Part shown: positions 1-9,015 of the stretch, piece after piece
How positions within the stretch are numbered: position 1 is the stretch's first letter
How the letters are laid out: each line of letters opens with the position of its first letter
Assembly (NCBI GenBank): GCA_017554745.1
Contig: JAFZHS010000028.1
Span: forward strand, 1 to 50,956
From: Clostridiales bacterium
GTDB taxonomy: Bacteria; Bacillota; Clostridia; Saccharofermentanales; Saccharofermentanaceae
Length of the DNA: 50,956 bases
Direction: 5' to 3'
The notes under the pieces: generated by a model
What the model was told of the DNA's origin: nothing
The model's database searches: none
The model's input: only the letters and a program-made list of their open reading frames with translations
Program-made: the position numbers and the translations under genes

Positions 1-356
1 GCTGCTTCCTGAACACGACGATTGATCTCGTCCTTAGGCATCTTTCTGAGCTTCAATGCGAATGCCATGTTGTCACGAACTGACATGTGAGGATAGAGAG
101 CGTAGTTCTGGAAAACCATTGCGATGTCTCTGTCCTTAGGGAGTACGTCGTTTACGCAACGATCGTCAATGTAAATCTCACCTTCTGAAATATCTTCAAG
201 ACCAGCGAGCATACGGAGTGTTGTAGACTTACCGCATCCTGAAGGTCCTACGAGGATGACGAATTCCTTATCTGCTACATCAAGATTAAAATCTGAAACT
301 GCAACTACGCCGCCCTCATACTTTTTGTAAACGTGCTGGAAAGATAAACTTGCCAT
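1..356 (-). CDS. ABC transporter ATP-binding protein, MsmK/UgpC type (partial, 3' end outside window)
   Basis: Only the first 118 residues lie in the window; the gene runs off the left edge. The product is the nucleotide-binding subunit that energises carbohydrate (CUT1) importers at the inner face of the membrane. Visible motifs are Walker [10 protein letters not shown] near residues 39-47 and a Q-loop [10 protein letters not shown] typical of the MsmK/UgpC/MalK group; the signature and Walker B motifs are outside. The ATG at 354-356 follows GGAGG at about 10 nt. MsmK-type ATPases can serve several permease pairs, so this could energise the orphan CUT1 permeases at 44-46 kb. That link is inference. 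Family assignment is secure; the substrate is unknown. Confidence 0.9.
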   Translation of the reverse strand, partial: MASLSFQHVYKKYEGGVVAVSDFNLDVADKEFVILVGPSGCGKSTTLRMLAGLEDISEGEIYIDDRCVNDVLPKDRDIAMVFQNYALYPHMSVRDNMAFALKLRKMPKDEINRRVQEA

Positions 357-736
357 ATCTTATTAACCTCCAAATTGTGCCCACCCGAGGGGCAAGATAA
401 CTACGAGAATAGTATCAAACCGCCTATTTGTTTACTATATGACACATTCCCCAAAAATGATTTGAGTAATTTGGCATAGTAATTTGCGTTGCTTGGCAAA
501 TATATCAAATACCCTGGAGATAATTTGTGTGTGTTGTACAAGAAAGCGTGGCAAATTAAGCAAAATAAGGCATTTTTCGGGGTTTTGGGCATTGTGCAAT
601 ATAACTTTCGTGCTCCCGAAAACCTTCTTATATTATTACCTTTTGGTTACTAAAGCGGCTTTTCGGGATGATCAGGGCGATTGTTTTGAGATAATATTCC
701 CGGCGAATATTCAGGTATATATATGTAATTAATATA

Positions 737-765
737 TTGACTTTTGAATTTTTATACATTATATT
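737..765 (+). promoter_or_regulatory. Promoter of the arg operon
   Basis: TTGACT (737-742), 17-nt spacer, TATATT (760-765). The predicted start is near 772, giving a leader of about 47 nt before argC. Confidence 0.75.
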
Positions 766-778
766 GCATAAATTAACA
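745..778 (+). promoter_or_regulatory. ArgR/AhrC operator (ARG boxes)
   Basis: TGAATTTTTATACA at 745-758 matches the ARG box TGAATWWWWATTCA with one mismatch and lies between the -35 and -10 hexamers. A weaker copy, TGCATAAATTAACA (765-778), starts 20 nt downstream, close to the spacing of paired ARG boxes. Arginine-dependent repression of the operon is the natural inference. Confidence 0.7.
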
Positions 779-780
779 TC

Positions 781-800
781 GGGGCGAATTCCTTTGCCCC
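781..800 (+). other. Hairpin in the argC leader
   Basis: GGGGCGAA pairs with TTTGCCCC (one G-U pair) around a TTCC tetraloop, directly upstream of the argC SD (GGAGG, 806-810). It has no T-run, so it is not a terminator. It may stabilise the 5' end of the mRNA. Confidence 0.5.
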
Positions 801-818
801 CTACCGGAGGCTCAAAAT

Positions 819-1895
819 ATGGCAGTTGAAGAATCTGTAAAGTATGTATCTATCATCGGATCCACAGGATATGTAGGAGCAGAACTCGTAAGAGGTTTTG
901 CCGGTCATCCTTTCTTCAGATTCCGACACCTCACAAGCCAGACTTTTGCAGGCAAGCCTTACTCTGATATCTATCCCGAATTCAGGGGCATCGTAGATAA
1001 CGAGTGTGAAGACCTTCCTTATGAGGAAGTGGCAAAAGATTCCGATCTTGTTATCACAGCCCTTCCCCACGGAGTATCCGCAAAGATCGTTCCCACGCTC
1101 CTTGCAGAAGGCGTAAAGGTCATCGACCACAGCGGCGACTTCAGGTATAAGGATCTTGCAACATATGAGAAGTCTTATAAGCTCACCCATCCCAATCCGG
1201 ATCTTCTGCAAAAGGCAGTCTACGGACTTCCCGAGTTCTACAGAGAGCAGCTCAAGACGGCAGATCTCGTAGCAAATCCCGGATGCTATCCGACCTGTTC
1301 GCTCATAGCTCTTGCACCGTTTTTGAAGGATCACCTTATCAAGGAAGATTCGATCATCATCGATGCCACATCAGGTGTAAGCGGCGCAGGCAGAAAGGCT
1401 GATCTCGCATACGCGTTCTGCGAACTTGACGAATCTTTCAAGCCCTACGGAGCAGTCGGCCACCGCCACACGACAGAGATATCGGAGCAGTGCTCCTTCC
1501 TCGCAGGAAAGAATCCCGGCGACATCAACGTTACCTTCACTCCCCACCTGGCTCCTTTCAAGCGTGGAATGCTGGCAACGGTCTATGCTAAGCCCTCCGA
1601 TTCTTTCGGTGACGTATCTTCCGAGAAGATCAACGCTATATACAATGAGTTTTATAAGGGCGAGACTTTTGTAAGAGTGCTTTCCGGCAAGACACTGCCC
1701 GACATAAAGGCAGTAGCCTGCTCAAACTACATCGATGTAAACGGTGTGTACGATCCTGATACGGGAGTCATCAAGCTCTTTACGGCTCAGGACAATCTCG
1801 GCAAGGGCGCAGCCCTTCAGGCAATACAGGCAGCAAACGTAATGTTCGGCTTCGACGAGACAGCCGGACTCAAAAATATCGTAAGAGGTATCTGA
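819..1895 (+). CDS. argC: N-acetyl-gamma-glutamyl-phosphate reductase
   Basis: Third step of the acetylated arginine pathway: NADPH-dependent reduction of N-acetylglutamyl-phosphate to the semialdehyde, in the cytosol. The N-terminal dinucleotide-binding motif [10 protein letters not shown] is at residues 14-23. The catalytic cysteine lies in NPGCYPT (Cys156), and HRHTTEI further on is the conserved histidine region. The length (358 aa) is usual for the family. The ATG follows GGAGG at 806-810. It is the first gene of argCBDF-GNAT, and argB starts two bases after its stop, so the genes are surely cotranscribed from the ARG-box promoter. Confidence 0.97.
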   Translation: MAVEESVKYVSIIGSTGYVGAELVRGFAGHPFFRFRHLTSQTFAGKPYSDIYPEFRGIVDNECEDLPYEEVAKDSDLVITALPHGVSAKIVPTLLAEGVKVIDHSGDFRYKDLATYEKSYKLTHPNPDLLQKAVYGLPEFYREQLKTADLVANPGCYPTCSLIALAPFLKDHLIKEDSIIIDATSGVSGAGRKADLAYAFCELDESFKPYGAVGHRHTTEISEQCSFLAGKNPGDINVTFTPHLAPFKRGMLATVYAKPSDSFGDVSSEKINAIYNEFYKGETFVRVLSGKTLPDIKAVACSNYIDVNGVYDPDTGVIKLFTAQDNLGKGAALQAIQAANVMFGFDETAGLKNIVRGI

Positions 1896-1897
1896 TC

Positions 1898-2842
1898 ATG
1901 GCAGGACAGAAAGAAAATCCCGTTATCACGGGCGACATGAAGAACAATGTGGACAGGGCTTCGATCCTTATCGAATCACTTCCTTACATAAGGAAGATGA
2001 GAGGCCAGACATTCGTTATCAAGTACGGCGGAAATGCCATGATCAACGAAGAACTCAAGCAGTCTGTCATGGACGATATCACTCTTCTTAAGTACATCGG
2101 CATCAACCCCGTTATCGTTCACGGCGGCGGACCCGACATCAGCGATATGCTTAAGAAAGTCAACAAGGAGTCACACTTCGTAAACGGCTTAAGGTATACC
2201 GATGATGAGACCATGGGTTATGCCCAGATGGTACTTATCGGAAAGACCAATAAAGATATCGTATCTACTCTCTGCGGCAAAGGCGCAAAGGCTATCGGTA
2301 TCTCGGGCATCGACGGCAACCTCATCGAAGCCGAGAAGTTGACAGAAGACGCTGAAGGCAACAGCATCGATATCGGCTACGTCGGCAAAATCAGGAAGAT
2401 CAATACAAAGGTCATCTCAATGCTTGCAAACGACGAATACATTCCCGTCATCGCTCCTATCGGCGTAGGCAAGAACGGCGAGAGTTACAACATCAACGCA
2501 GATACTGTCGCAGCTGAGGTTGCGGTAGCTTTGGGCGCTTCCAAACTCATCACCCTGACAGACGTCGGCGGCGTATTGAGAAAGCTTGAAGACGGTTCCG
2601 ATTACATCATTCCGGTACTCGACGAGAAGGACATCAAGGACCTCGTTGAAGAAGGAATCATCAGCGGCGGCATGATCCCGAAGATCGAGGGCTGCCTTGA
2701 TACGGTATTGCGCGGAGTTGACCGTGCACACATAATAGACGGTAGGATCCCGCACTCCATAATTCTTGAGACATTTACCAAGAACGGAATCGGCACAATG
2801 ATAGTAAAGGAGAAAAAAGAGCACTATGAGTATAGAAAATGA
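1898..2842 (+). CDS. argB: Acetylglutamate kinase
   Basis: ATP-dependent phosphorylation of N-acetylglutamate, the second arginine step and usually the arginine-feedback point. Amino-acid-kinase fold: KYGGNAM at residues 42-48 binds phosphate, and HGGGP at 75-79 is the glycine loop for acetylglutamate. The length (314 aa) is within the family range. The N-terminal helix ahead of the kinase core (about 20 residues before [10 protein letters not shown]) is of the kind present in arginine-sensitive hexameric enzymes, so feedback inhibition is plausible but not shown. Its last 17 bases overlap argD, implying translational coupling. Confidence 0.97.
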   Translation: MAGQKENPVITGDMKNNVDRASILIESLPYIRKMRGQTFVIKYGGNAMINEELKQSVMDDITLLKYIGINPVIVHGGGPDISDMLKKVNKESHFVNGLRYTDDETMGYAQMVLIGKTNKDIVSTLCGKGAKAIGISGIDGNLIEAEKLTEDAEGNSIDIGYVGKIRKINTKVISMLANDEYIPVIAPIGVGKNGESYNINADTVAAEVAVALGASKLITLTDVGGVLRKLEDGSDYIIPVLDEKDIKDLVEEGIISGGMIPKIEGCLDTVLRGVDRAHIIDGRIPHSIILETFTKNGIGTMIVKEKKEHYEYRK

Positions 2843-4190
2843 TCTCGCCCTGATTCAGGATTTTGATAAAAACTATTGTCTTCAGGTATTTAACCTCCTC
2901 CCTGTCGCCTTCACAAAAGGCAAGGGCTGCTATCTCTATGATACGGAAGGCAAGAAGTATCTGGACATGATCGGCGGCATCGCCGTTAACTGCTTAGGAT
3001 ACGGCAATTCAAGGCTTGCTTCAGCCATCTCACAGCAGGCTAAAAACATCATTCATGCCTGCAATTACTACTATATCCCGCAGAAGTCCGAACTGGCTTA
3101 CAGGCTCTGCCGCGCAAGCTTTGCCGACAAAGTATTCTTCTGCAATTCCGGAGCTGAGGCCAACGAAGCAGCCATCAAGCTCGCAAGAAGCTATTTCTAC
3201 TATAAGGATGTAAATAAGTACGAGATCATCACGGCTGACATGAGCTTCCACGGAAGGACCATGGGCACCATTGCGGCTACCGGACAGGCTAAATTCTCAA
3301 GGCCTTTCGAGCCTTCCGTTCCGGGATTTGTACACGTTCCCTATAACGACATCGAAGCAATGATCGATGCCGTTAACCCTCATACTGCAGCCATCATGCT
3401 GGAGCTCGTCCAGGGTGAGAGCGGCGTTCATCCCGCAGATAAGGAATACATCCTGGCAGTTAAGAAGCTCTGTGTCGAGAAGGGTATCCTTCTTATTTTC
3501 GATGAGGTCCAGACAGGTATCGGACGTACAGGCAAGATGTTCTGCTATCAGAATTTCGGCGTAACACCTGATATCATGACTCTCGCTAAGGGCCTTGGCG
3601 GCGGCGTTCCGATCGGAGCAATGCTCTGCACGGACCAGGTCGCAACAGGCTTCAGGGTAGGTGACCACGGTTCTACATTCGGCGGCAATCCGTTAGCTTG
3701 CGCCGCAGGCATTGCCGTACTGGAAGAGTTTGAAGAAAAAGCCATCATCGACAACGTCCAGGATGTAAGCGCCGAGCTCTTTGAGAAGCTTAACAAGCTG
3801 AGAACAAAATATAACTGCATCCGCTCGGTAAGAGGCATGGGCCTTCTCATCGGAATCGAATTTGACGATACGATCACTGCCCAGGGCATGCGTGAACAAC
3901 TCCTGGCGATGGGCTTCCTCGTAAGCGCGATCGGCAAATCGGTCATCAGACTTGCTCCTCCGCTCATCATTACCAAGGACCAGGCAGGCAAGTTTGTTAA
4001 GGCTCTCGAAAAGATCCTGAAGAACGTATCCGGTCCTAAGAATGTTTTCGATAAGATCAAGGACGCTCTTCCTTCCAAGAATCAGGTCAAGCACCAGGCT
4101 TCCCGCATCACTTCCGCAAAGATCGACAGGCTCGACGAGCTGGATCTCGATGAAAAAGCACCTGAAGCTGACGAAGACGATAACGAATAA
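2826..4190 (+). CDS. argD: Acetylornithine aminotransferase with acidic C-terminal tail
   Basis: PLP-dependent class III aminotransferase that converts N-acetylglutamate semialdehyde plus glutamate to N-acetylornithine. [12 protein letters not shown] (about 107-118) binds the cofactor phosphate, DEVQTG (226-231) holds the PLP-stacking aspartate, and Lys255 in LAKGLGGG is the Schiff-base lysine. The start ATG follows AAAGGAG inside argB. At 454 aa it exceeds the usual length of about 400. Residues from about 400 form a 55-residue charged tail ending in a very acidic stretch that is not part of the enzyme fold. Orthologues such as ornithine or succinylornithine transaminases are hard to separate by motif, but the operon fixes the role. 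Confidence 0.95.
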   Translation: MSIENDLALIQDFDKNYCLQVFNLLPVAFTKGKGCYLYDTEGKKYLDMIGGIAVNCLGYGNSRLASAISQQAKNIIHACNYYYIPQKSELAYRLCRASFADKVFFCNSGAEANEAAIKLARSYFYYKDVNKYEIITADMSFHGRTMGTIAATGQAKFSRPFEPSVPGFVHVPYNDIEAMIDAVNPHTAAIMLELVQGESGVHPADKEYILAVKKLCVEKGILLIFDEVQTGIGRTGKMFCYQNFGVTPDIMTLAKGLGGGVPIGAMLCTDQVATGFRVGDHGSTFGGNPLACAAGIAVLEEFEEKAIIDNVQDVSAELFEKLNKLRTKYNCIRSVRGMGLLIGIEFDDTITAQGMREQLLAMGFLVSAIGKSVIRLAPPLIITKDQAGKFVKALEKILKNVSGPKNVFDKIKDALPSKNQVKHQASRITSAKIDRLDELDLDEKAPEADEDDNE

Positions 4191-4215
4191 GACAACACTT
4201 TAAGGAGTAAATACA

Positions 4216-5139
4216 ATGAAGCATTATATAGATTTTCACAGAGACGTAAGCTTTGAGGACTTGGACTATCTTCTCGATACCGCTATTGACCTTAAGGCAA
4301 AGACAAAGGCAGGGATTGAGCACCACCTCTTAAAGGGTAAGACTCTCGCCATGATCTTCACAAAGTCATCCACAAGAACGAGAGTTTCCTTCGAAGTCGG
4401 TATGTACCAGCTTGGCGGCATGGCTCTCTTCTTAAGCAACAACGACATCCAGATCGGCAGAGGCGAGACCATCTACGATACTGCTAACGTTCTCTCGGGA
4501 ATGGTAGACGGCATCATGATCAGGACCTTCAAGCACCAGGATGTCCAGGACCTTGCTGACTACGGCAAGATCCCCGTAATCAACGGACTTACGGACGACC
4601 AGCACCCTACACAGGTATTAGCTGACCTCCTTACCATCAAGGAGCACAAGGGTACGCTCAAGGGTCTCAAGATGGCTTACTTAGGCGACGGCAACAACAT
4701 GGCAAACTCCCTCCTCCACGCCTGCGCAAAGGCCGGAATGGATATCTCCGTCGCAAGCCCCAAGGCTTATACATGCCCTGACAAGTATGTCCTCGAAGCT
4801 AAGGAAGACGCCAAGGTAACGGGCTCTAAGATCGTCATGACAGAAGATCCTTTCGAGGCCGCAGAAGGCGCTGACGTTATCTACACAGATACATGGACAT
4901 CCATGGGCCAGGAAGCAGAAAAGGCCCAGAGAGTAGAGATCTTCAAGAATTATCAGGTCAACTCAAAGCTCATGGGCGTTGCTCACAAGGACGCCATCTT
5001 CATGCACTGCCTCCCTGCTTACAGAGGATACGAAGTAACAGAAGATGTTATCGACGGACCCCAGAGCGTTGTTTTCGATGAAGCAGAGAACAGACTCCAT
5101 GCCCACAAGGCAATTCTCGTAAACTGCTTCCTCAACTGA
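4216..5139 (+). CDS. argF: Ornithine carbamoyltransferase
   Basis: Makes citrulline from ornithine and carbamoyl phosphate. The carbamoyl-phosphate loop STRTR is at residues 52-56, HPTQ lies mid-protein, and the ornithine-binding HCLP motif is near residue 268. At 307 aa it has normal length. AAGGAG precedes the ATG. It lies 25 bp after argD, and its TGA shares one base with the ATG of the next gene (TGATG). The order argC-B-D-F suggests a biosynthetic rather than an arginine-deiminase role. The gene for carbamoyl phosphate supply, and argG/argH, are not in the window. Confidence 0.97.
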   Translation: MKHYIDFHRDVSFEDLDYLLDTAIDLKAKTKAGIEHHLLKGKTLAMIFTKSSTRTRVSFEVGMYQLGGMALFLSNNDIQIGRGETIYDTANVLSGMVDGIMIRTFKHQDVQDLADYGKIPVINGLTDDQHPTQVLADLLTIKEHKGTLKGLKMAYLGDGNNMANSLLHACAKAGMDISVASPKAYTCPDKYVLEAKEDAKVTGSKIVMTEDPFEAAEGADVIYTDTWTSMGQEAEKAQRVEIFKNYQVNSKLMGVAHKDAIFMHCLPAYRGYEVTEDVIDGPQSVVFDEAENRLHAHKAILVNCFLN

Positions 5140-5678
5140 TGAAGAACAGTCCCGTAATAAGACAGGCAAGCGTCACTGACGCACCCGGAGTATCGCGCCT
5201 CTTAAGAAGCGCGATGCTTACTTATTGCGCGGATTCAGGAATATCATCCACGATGCTCGAAGCCATGACCGAGAGCATCGAGAGCGTAGCCGACAGGATC
5301 AAAAGGCAGGTCTGCCTGATCGCCGTCAAAGACGGAGAGATCGTCGGCACGATATGCATCAAGGAATGTCCGAATCCTTTGGTCTACAGCTTCTCGGATA
5401 CGACGTATGACTTTCTGAAAGACTATGGCTCCTGCAGTTATATCTCAAGATTCGCAGTAGAAGAAAAGTACAGGAAAACAGGTCTCGGCATTGACCTGAT
5501 AACAAATGCGATCGATCTTGCCCGGGGAAAAGGTACGGATCTGATACTCCTTCACTCTGCAGCATCAAATGAGAATATGGTCGATTTCTACGGCAAGCGC
5601 GGATTCGATCTTATCGATTCGGAAAATTCGAGAGGTTATATGAGAGGTCTGTTCGCAAACAGATCAGATAGTCTTTGA
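5139..5678 (+). CDS. GNAT-family N-acetyltransferase; candidate N-acetylglutamate synthase
   Basis: A 179-residue single-domain GNAT. The acetyl-CoA motif is visible as ISRFAVEEKYRKTGLG (about residues 105-120), with the R-x-x-G-x-G type pyrophosphate loop. The closing NENMVDFYGKRGF segment is the typical C-terminal strand region. It is translationally coupled to argF (TGATG overlap). The operon has neither argJ nor a long argA, and short stand-alone GNATs are known to act as N-acetylglutamate synthases in some bacteria. It is therefore a good candidate for the first committed step. The GNAT fold is certain; the substrate is inference, and acetylation of another molecule cannot be excluded. 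Its 3' end overlaps ispE by 15 bp, tail to tail. Confidence 0.85.
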   Translation: MKNSPVIRQASVTDAPGVSRLLRSAMLTYCADSGISSTMLEAMTESIESVADRIKRQVCLIAVKDGEIVGTICIKECPNPLVYSFSDTTYDFLKDYGSCSYISRFAVEEKYRKTGLGIDLITNAIDLARGKGTDLILLHSAASNENMVDFYGKRGFDLIDSENSRGYMRGLFANRSDSL

Positions 5679-6596
5679 TACGAACAGGTCACAGTCAGCA
5701 AACTTAGGATCGTTCTTTATCTGTTCGTAAGCTTTATCCCTCGCGGCATCATCTTCATACATCGCGAAAACAGCGCTTCCCGAGCCTGTCATTCTCGCAA
5801 ATCCCGCACCTGTCGCAATGAGGGCATTCCTGACTTCTTCGATCAAAGGAACACTCTCAAAAGACGGCATCTCAAGATCATTGGTAAGAAGATCTTCACC
5901 TTCAAGGAACCTGTCCAGAGGTGCCTTATCTTCACTCATTAAGCCGGATATATAGTTCTCATATCTGTCTTCGTCAAACTCAGGCAGAGGCTTGCTGTCT
6001 ATGGCATGGAAGCATTCGGGAGTGGATACTCCGGCAGAAGGCTTGACGATGAGCAAAGGTATGCCTGCAAGAGATTCAAGCTGCCTGATATCCTCACCTA
6101 CGCTCTCACAGATACATGTACCGCCGTAAAGGAAGAACGGGACATCTGCTCCGACATTTACCGCAAGCTGGTTGAGCTCTTCATCGGTAAAAGGATTGCC
6201 GAAATGCTCCTGAAGCACCATAAGTACTGCTGCAGCATCAGAGCTTCCTCCGCCCATGCCGGACTCTGAAGGAATCCTCTTGGTAAGTACCATCTCTATA
6301 TAAGGGATCTTAAACTCAGGTTTGGAAGGATCTGCGCTTGTTTTCTTGCGCAGATATGAGAAAAATCTGTCTTTGGCCTTGCTGCAGAGATTCTTGTCGG
6401 GATCGATATCGTTCCTGCCTATGCATTTTATATCAAAGCCGCTCTCACGCTCGGGATAGATATTTACGGTAAGACTGTCAGCAAGATCGATCTCCTGCAT
6501 GACAGAATAAAGGCTGTGATAACCGTTGGGAAGAATCCCTCTTACACGCAGAAAGAGATTTAACTTGGCATTAGCTGTTATCTCGTAAGAATCCAT
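5664..6596 (-). CDS. ispE: 4-diphosphocytidyl-2-C-methyl-D-erythritol kinase
   Basis: GHMP kinase of the non-mevalonate isoprenoid pathway; it phosphorylates CDP-methylerythritol. The N-terminal ANAKLNLFLRV is the family signature, and the ATP loop reads PSESGMGGGSSDAA. A C-terminal TGSGSAVFA motif completes the GHMP fold. I chose the ATG at 6594-6596 (310 aa) because GGAG sits 6 nt upstream. A longer frame from TTG at 6629 has no SD and adds unconserved residues. veg lies upstream on the same strand, the B. subtilis arrangement without sspF. Confidence 0.95.
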   Translation of the reverse strand: MDSYEITANAKLNLFLRVRGILPNGYHSLYSVMQEIDLADSLTVNIYPERESGFDIKCIGRNDIDPDKNLCSKAKDRFFSYLRKKTSADPSKPEFKIPYIEMVLTKRIPSESGMGGGSSDAAAVLMVLQEHFGNPFTDEELNQLAVNVGADVPFFLYGGTCICESVGEDIRQLESLAGIPLLIVKPSAGVSTPECFHAIDSKPLPEFDEDRYENYISGLMSEDKAPLDRFLEGEDLLTNDLEMPSFESVPLIEEVRNALIATGAGFARMTGSGSAVFAMYEDDAARDKAYEQIKNDPKFADCDLFVSKTI

Positions 6597-6705
6597 GATG
6601 ATCTCCAAATCATCTGCACAAAAACTCAAAACTACCTAATATTTTACAATAGTATCAGGACAATGAAAAGCAAACGGCTTCTCAGGCCCCCTGTATCTTC
6701 CAACT

Positions 6706-6750
6706 AAAAAGACACCGTCAAAAACCTGAAATACGTTCTGACGATGTCTT
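6706..6750 (-). terminator. Intrinsic terminator after veg
   Basis: On the minus strand AAGACATCGTC pairs with GACGGTGTCTT (one mismatch) and is followed by TTTTT. It separates veg from ispE, which therefore needs its own promoter or read-through. Confidence 0.65.
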
Positions 6751-6774
6751 CTTGATCTTGATCTTAAACAGGAA

Positions 6775-7044
6775 TCAAACGGCTACTTCTTCCTGTGACT
6801 TCTCCGGCATTACACCAACTCTGACTGTTCTTGTAAGAACATCGATGTAAGAGAAGGAAACGATCGATTGCTTGCCTGTCTCATTCTTGCAGAGCATTGT
6901 GAAAACATTGGGATAGCAGTGCTCAACCGTGCCGATGTAAGTGATGATCCTCTTGCGACCGCCGTTGGTCTTGCAAACGATGCGCTTGCCGATAAGCTCT
7001 TCGAACTTTGCCTTACACATTTCCAGATCAGAACTGATTATCAT
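6775..7044 (-). CDS. veg: Veg family protein
   Basis: Small basic protein (89 aa from the chosen start) with an SH3/Sm-like barrel. The pattern LIGKRIVCKTNGGRKR...YPNVF...SFSYIDVLT matches B. subtilis Veg (DUF1021), which affects biofilm regulation through SinR; the molecular role is still poorly defined. Two in-frame ATGs exist. The second (7042-7044) has AGGGGG at 7 nt spacing, and the first (7050) is too close to that SD. A strong promoter and a terminator make it monocistronic, as is typical of veg. Confidence 0.88.
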   Translation of the reverse strand: MIISSDLEMCKAKFEELIGKRIVCKTNGGRKRIITYIGTVEHCYPNVFTMLCKNETGKQSIVSFSYIDVLTRTVRVGVMPEKSQEEVAV

Positions 7045-7130
7045 ATGCATTCCCCCTGCACGGAGATTTAGTTGTTAAATATTTCAGACTCCTTAAAGGA
7101 AGATTACGAAATTATTTCCAACATGCACCA

Positions 7131-7159
7131 ATGCTAACATTTCCTTGATAAGTTGTCAA
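7131..7159 (-). promoter_or_regulatory. Strong promoter of veg
   Basis: Minus strand: TTGACA (7154-7159), 17 nt, TAGCAT (7131-7136) preceded by TGT, an extended -10. The B. subtilis veg promoter is also unusually strong. Confidence 0.8.
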
Positions 7160-7271
7160 CGAAAAACACAACATTTAGTAAAAAAACACCACGTTTCCTA
7201 CAAAATGTAGTATTAGACCATTTTAGAAGTGTTAACCTTACCAATTCTTACAAATCGCGTTTTCGTTCTGA

Positions 7272-7300
7272 TTGAAAAGGCAGACCTTTTACAATACAAT
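7272..7300 (+). promoter_or_regulatory. Promoter of fhs
   Basis: TTGAAA (7272-7277), 17 nt, TACAAT (7295-7300). The start is expected near 7307, giving a leader of about 29 nt with no room for a riboswitch. Confidence 0.75.
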
Positions 7301-7335
7301 CGTATCATTATTAAAAAATCTAAAGGAGTCAAACC

Positions 7336-9009
7336 ATGCTTAGTGACATCGAAATTGCCCAGAACGCGAAGATCAAACCCATCACCGAGATAGCCGTACA
7401 AGCCGGAATCGACCCCGATAAGCTCGACCTATACGGCAAGTACAAAGCTAAGCTTCCTTTAGATTATGTTGAGAGCCTTCCCGAGAGACCTGACGCAAAG
7501 CTCGTCCTCGTTACGGCTATGAACCCCACACCTGCAGGCGAAGGTAAGACGACAGTAAGCATCGGTCTTGCCCAGGGCTTGAAGCTCATCGGCAAGAACC
7601 CCATCTTAGCTCTCAGAGAGCCTTCTTTGGGACCTGTCTTCGGCGTCAAAGGCGGCGCCTGCGGCGGCGGTTATTCCCAGGTAGTCCCGATGGAGGACAT
7701 CAACCTCCACTTTACAGGCGACATCCACGCCATCACTACAGCAAACAATCTCCTCGCTGCCATGATCGACAACCACCTTTTCCAGGGCAACGAGCTCAAT
7801 ATCGATAAGGACAGGATCTTGTGGAAGAGATGTCTCGATATGAACGACAGATGCTTAAGAGCAGTAACTGTCGGTGTCGGCGGCGGCACAAAGGGCGTTA
7901 CGCGTCCCGAGATCTTCCAGATCACCGCAGCTTCCGAGATCATGGCCATCCTCTGCCTTGCAAAGGACATGGATGATCTCAAGGTCAGATTAGACAGGAT
8001 CGCCATTGCATATGACATGGACGGAAACATCGTAACGGCAGGCAAGCTCGGCGCAACAGGTGCCCTTGCCACATGTCTCAAGGATGCAATGGCTCCCAAC
8101 CTCGTCCAGTCATTAGAAGGCGTTCCCGCTCTTGTTCACGGCGGACCTTTCGCAAACATCTCTCACGGATGCAACTCCTGCATAGCTACAAAGACAGCAT
8201 TAAAGCTCAGCGACATCGTAGTTACGGAAGCAGGCTTCGGCGCTGACTTAGGCGCAGAGAAGTTCCTCGACATCAAGTGCAGAGACTTAGGTATCTGGCC
8301 TGACCTCGTAGTCATCGTAACTACGGTAAGATCTCTCAAGTACAACGCAGGCATCCCTAAGGACCAGCTCTCAGAGCCCAATCCCGAAGCCGTTAAGAAC
8401 GGTCTTGCGAATGTTTTAAGACACATAAAGAACATGCAGAGCTTTGGCGTACCGGTACTCGTAGCTTCCAACAGGTTCCTGACGGATACCGAAGAAGAGC
8501 TTGCCATCGTTGAAGAAGCTTGCAAGGCTACAGGCGCAGAATTCGCACCTGCAGAGATCTTCGCAAAGGGCGGCGAAGGCGGCACACTGCTCGCTTCCAA
8601 GGCTCTGGCCATCCTTGAGCAGAACAACGAGAGAAAGCCCTCTTTCTCTTACGAGCTCACGGATACAGTCGAAGAGAAGATCAAGAAGGTCGCAACAAAG
8701 GTTTACGGCGCAGGCGCTGTCGACATCCTCCCTGAAGCACAGGCTAAGATCGACGAGTTCGTCGCAAAGGGATTCGGCAATCTTCCTATCTGCATCGCGA
8801 AAACACAATATTCACTATCCGACGATCCGAAGAAGCTCGGCAATCCCGAAGGCTTCACCCTCACCGTCAGAGACTGCTATCTGTCCACAGGTGCAGGTTA
8901 TCTCGTTATCCTCACCGGTACGATCGTAACGATGCCCGGACTTCCCAAGCATCCTGCGGCTATGGACATCGATATCGCCAAAGACGGCACTATTACGGGA
9001 CTGTTCTGA
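7336..9009 (+). CDS. fhs: Formate--tetrahydrofolate ligase
   Basis: Catalyses ATP-dependent formation of 10-formyl-THF from formate; in anaerobes it feeds purine synthesis or the methyl branch of one-carbon metabolism. The P-loop-like ATP site TPAGEGKTT is at residues 65-73, and the GVKGGACGGGYSQV segment further on is highly conserved in the family. The length (557 aa) is standard. AAAGGAG precedes the ATG. The next gene begins 6 bases after the stop without its own SD, so it is probably coupled. No other Wood-Ljungdahl gene is adjacent, so acetogenesis should not be inferred from it. Confidence 0.97.
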   Translation: MLSDIEIAQNAKIKPITEIAVQAGIDPDKLDLYGKYKAKLPLDYVESLPERPDAKLVLVTAMNPTPAGEGKTTVSIGLAQGLKLIGKNPILALREPSLGPVFGVKGGACGGGYSQVVPMEDINLHFTGDIHAITTANNLLAAMIDNHLFQGNELNIDKDRILWKRCLDMNDRCLRAVTVGVGGGTKGVTRPEIFQITAASEIMAILCLAKDMDDLKVRLDRIAIAYDMDGNIVTAGKLGATGALATCLKDAMAPNLVQSLEGVPALVHGGPFANISHGCNSCIATKTALKLSDIVVTEAGFGADLGAEKFLDIKCRDLGIWPDLVVIVTTVRSLKYNAGIPKDQLSEPNPEAVKNGLANVLRHIKNMQSFGVPVLVASNRFLTDTEEELAIVEEACKATGAEFAPAEIFAKGGEGGTLLASKALAILEQNNERKPSFSYELTDTVEEKIKKVATKVYGAGAVDILPEAQAKIDEFVAKGFGNLPICIAKTQYSLSDDPKKLGNPEGFTLTVRDCYLSTGAGYLVILTGTIVTMPGLPKHPAAMDIDIAKDGTITGLF

Positions 9010-9015
9010 TATTTG

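Larger units (their letters stand above)
357..818. other. Divergent intergenic region between msmK-like gene and argC
   Basis: AT-rich region of about 460 bases without a convincing gene. It holds the arg promoter with ARG boxes (737-778), a leader hairpin (781-800), and a 19-bp inverted repeat with arms AATATTC/GAATATT at 693-711 that could be a further protein-binding site. Short open frames here have no SD sequence and no recognisable protein, and are probably chance. Confidence 0.6.

Noticed and set aside
484..732. Open frame of 82 codons upstream of argC
   Set aside because: No SD, no recognisable protein, cysteine- and phenylalanine-rich chance composition; its 3' end runs up to the arg promoter.
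7045..7335. Folate or THF riboswitch upstream of fhs
   Set aside because: The predicted transcription start leaves a leader of about 29 nt, too short for any known THF riboswitch.
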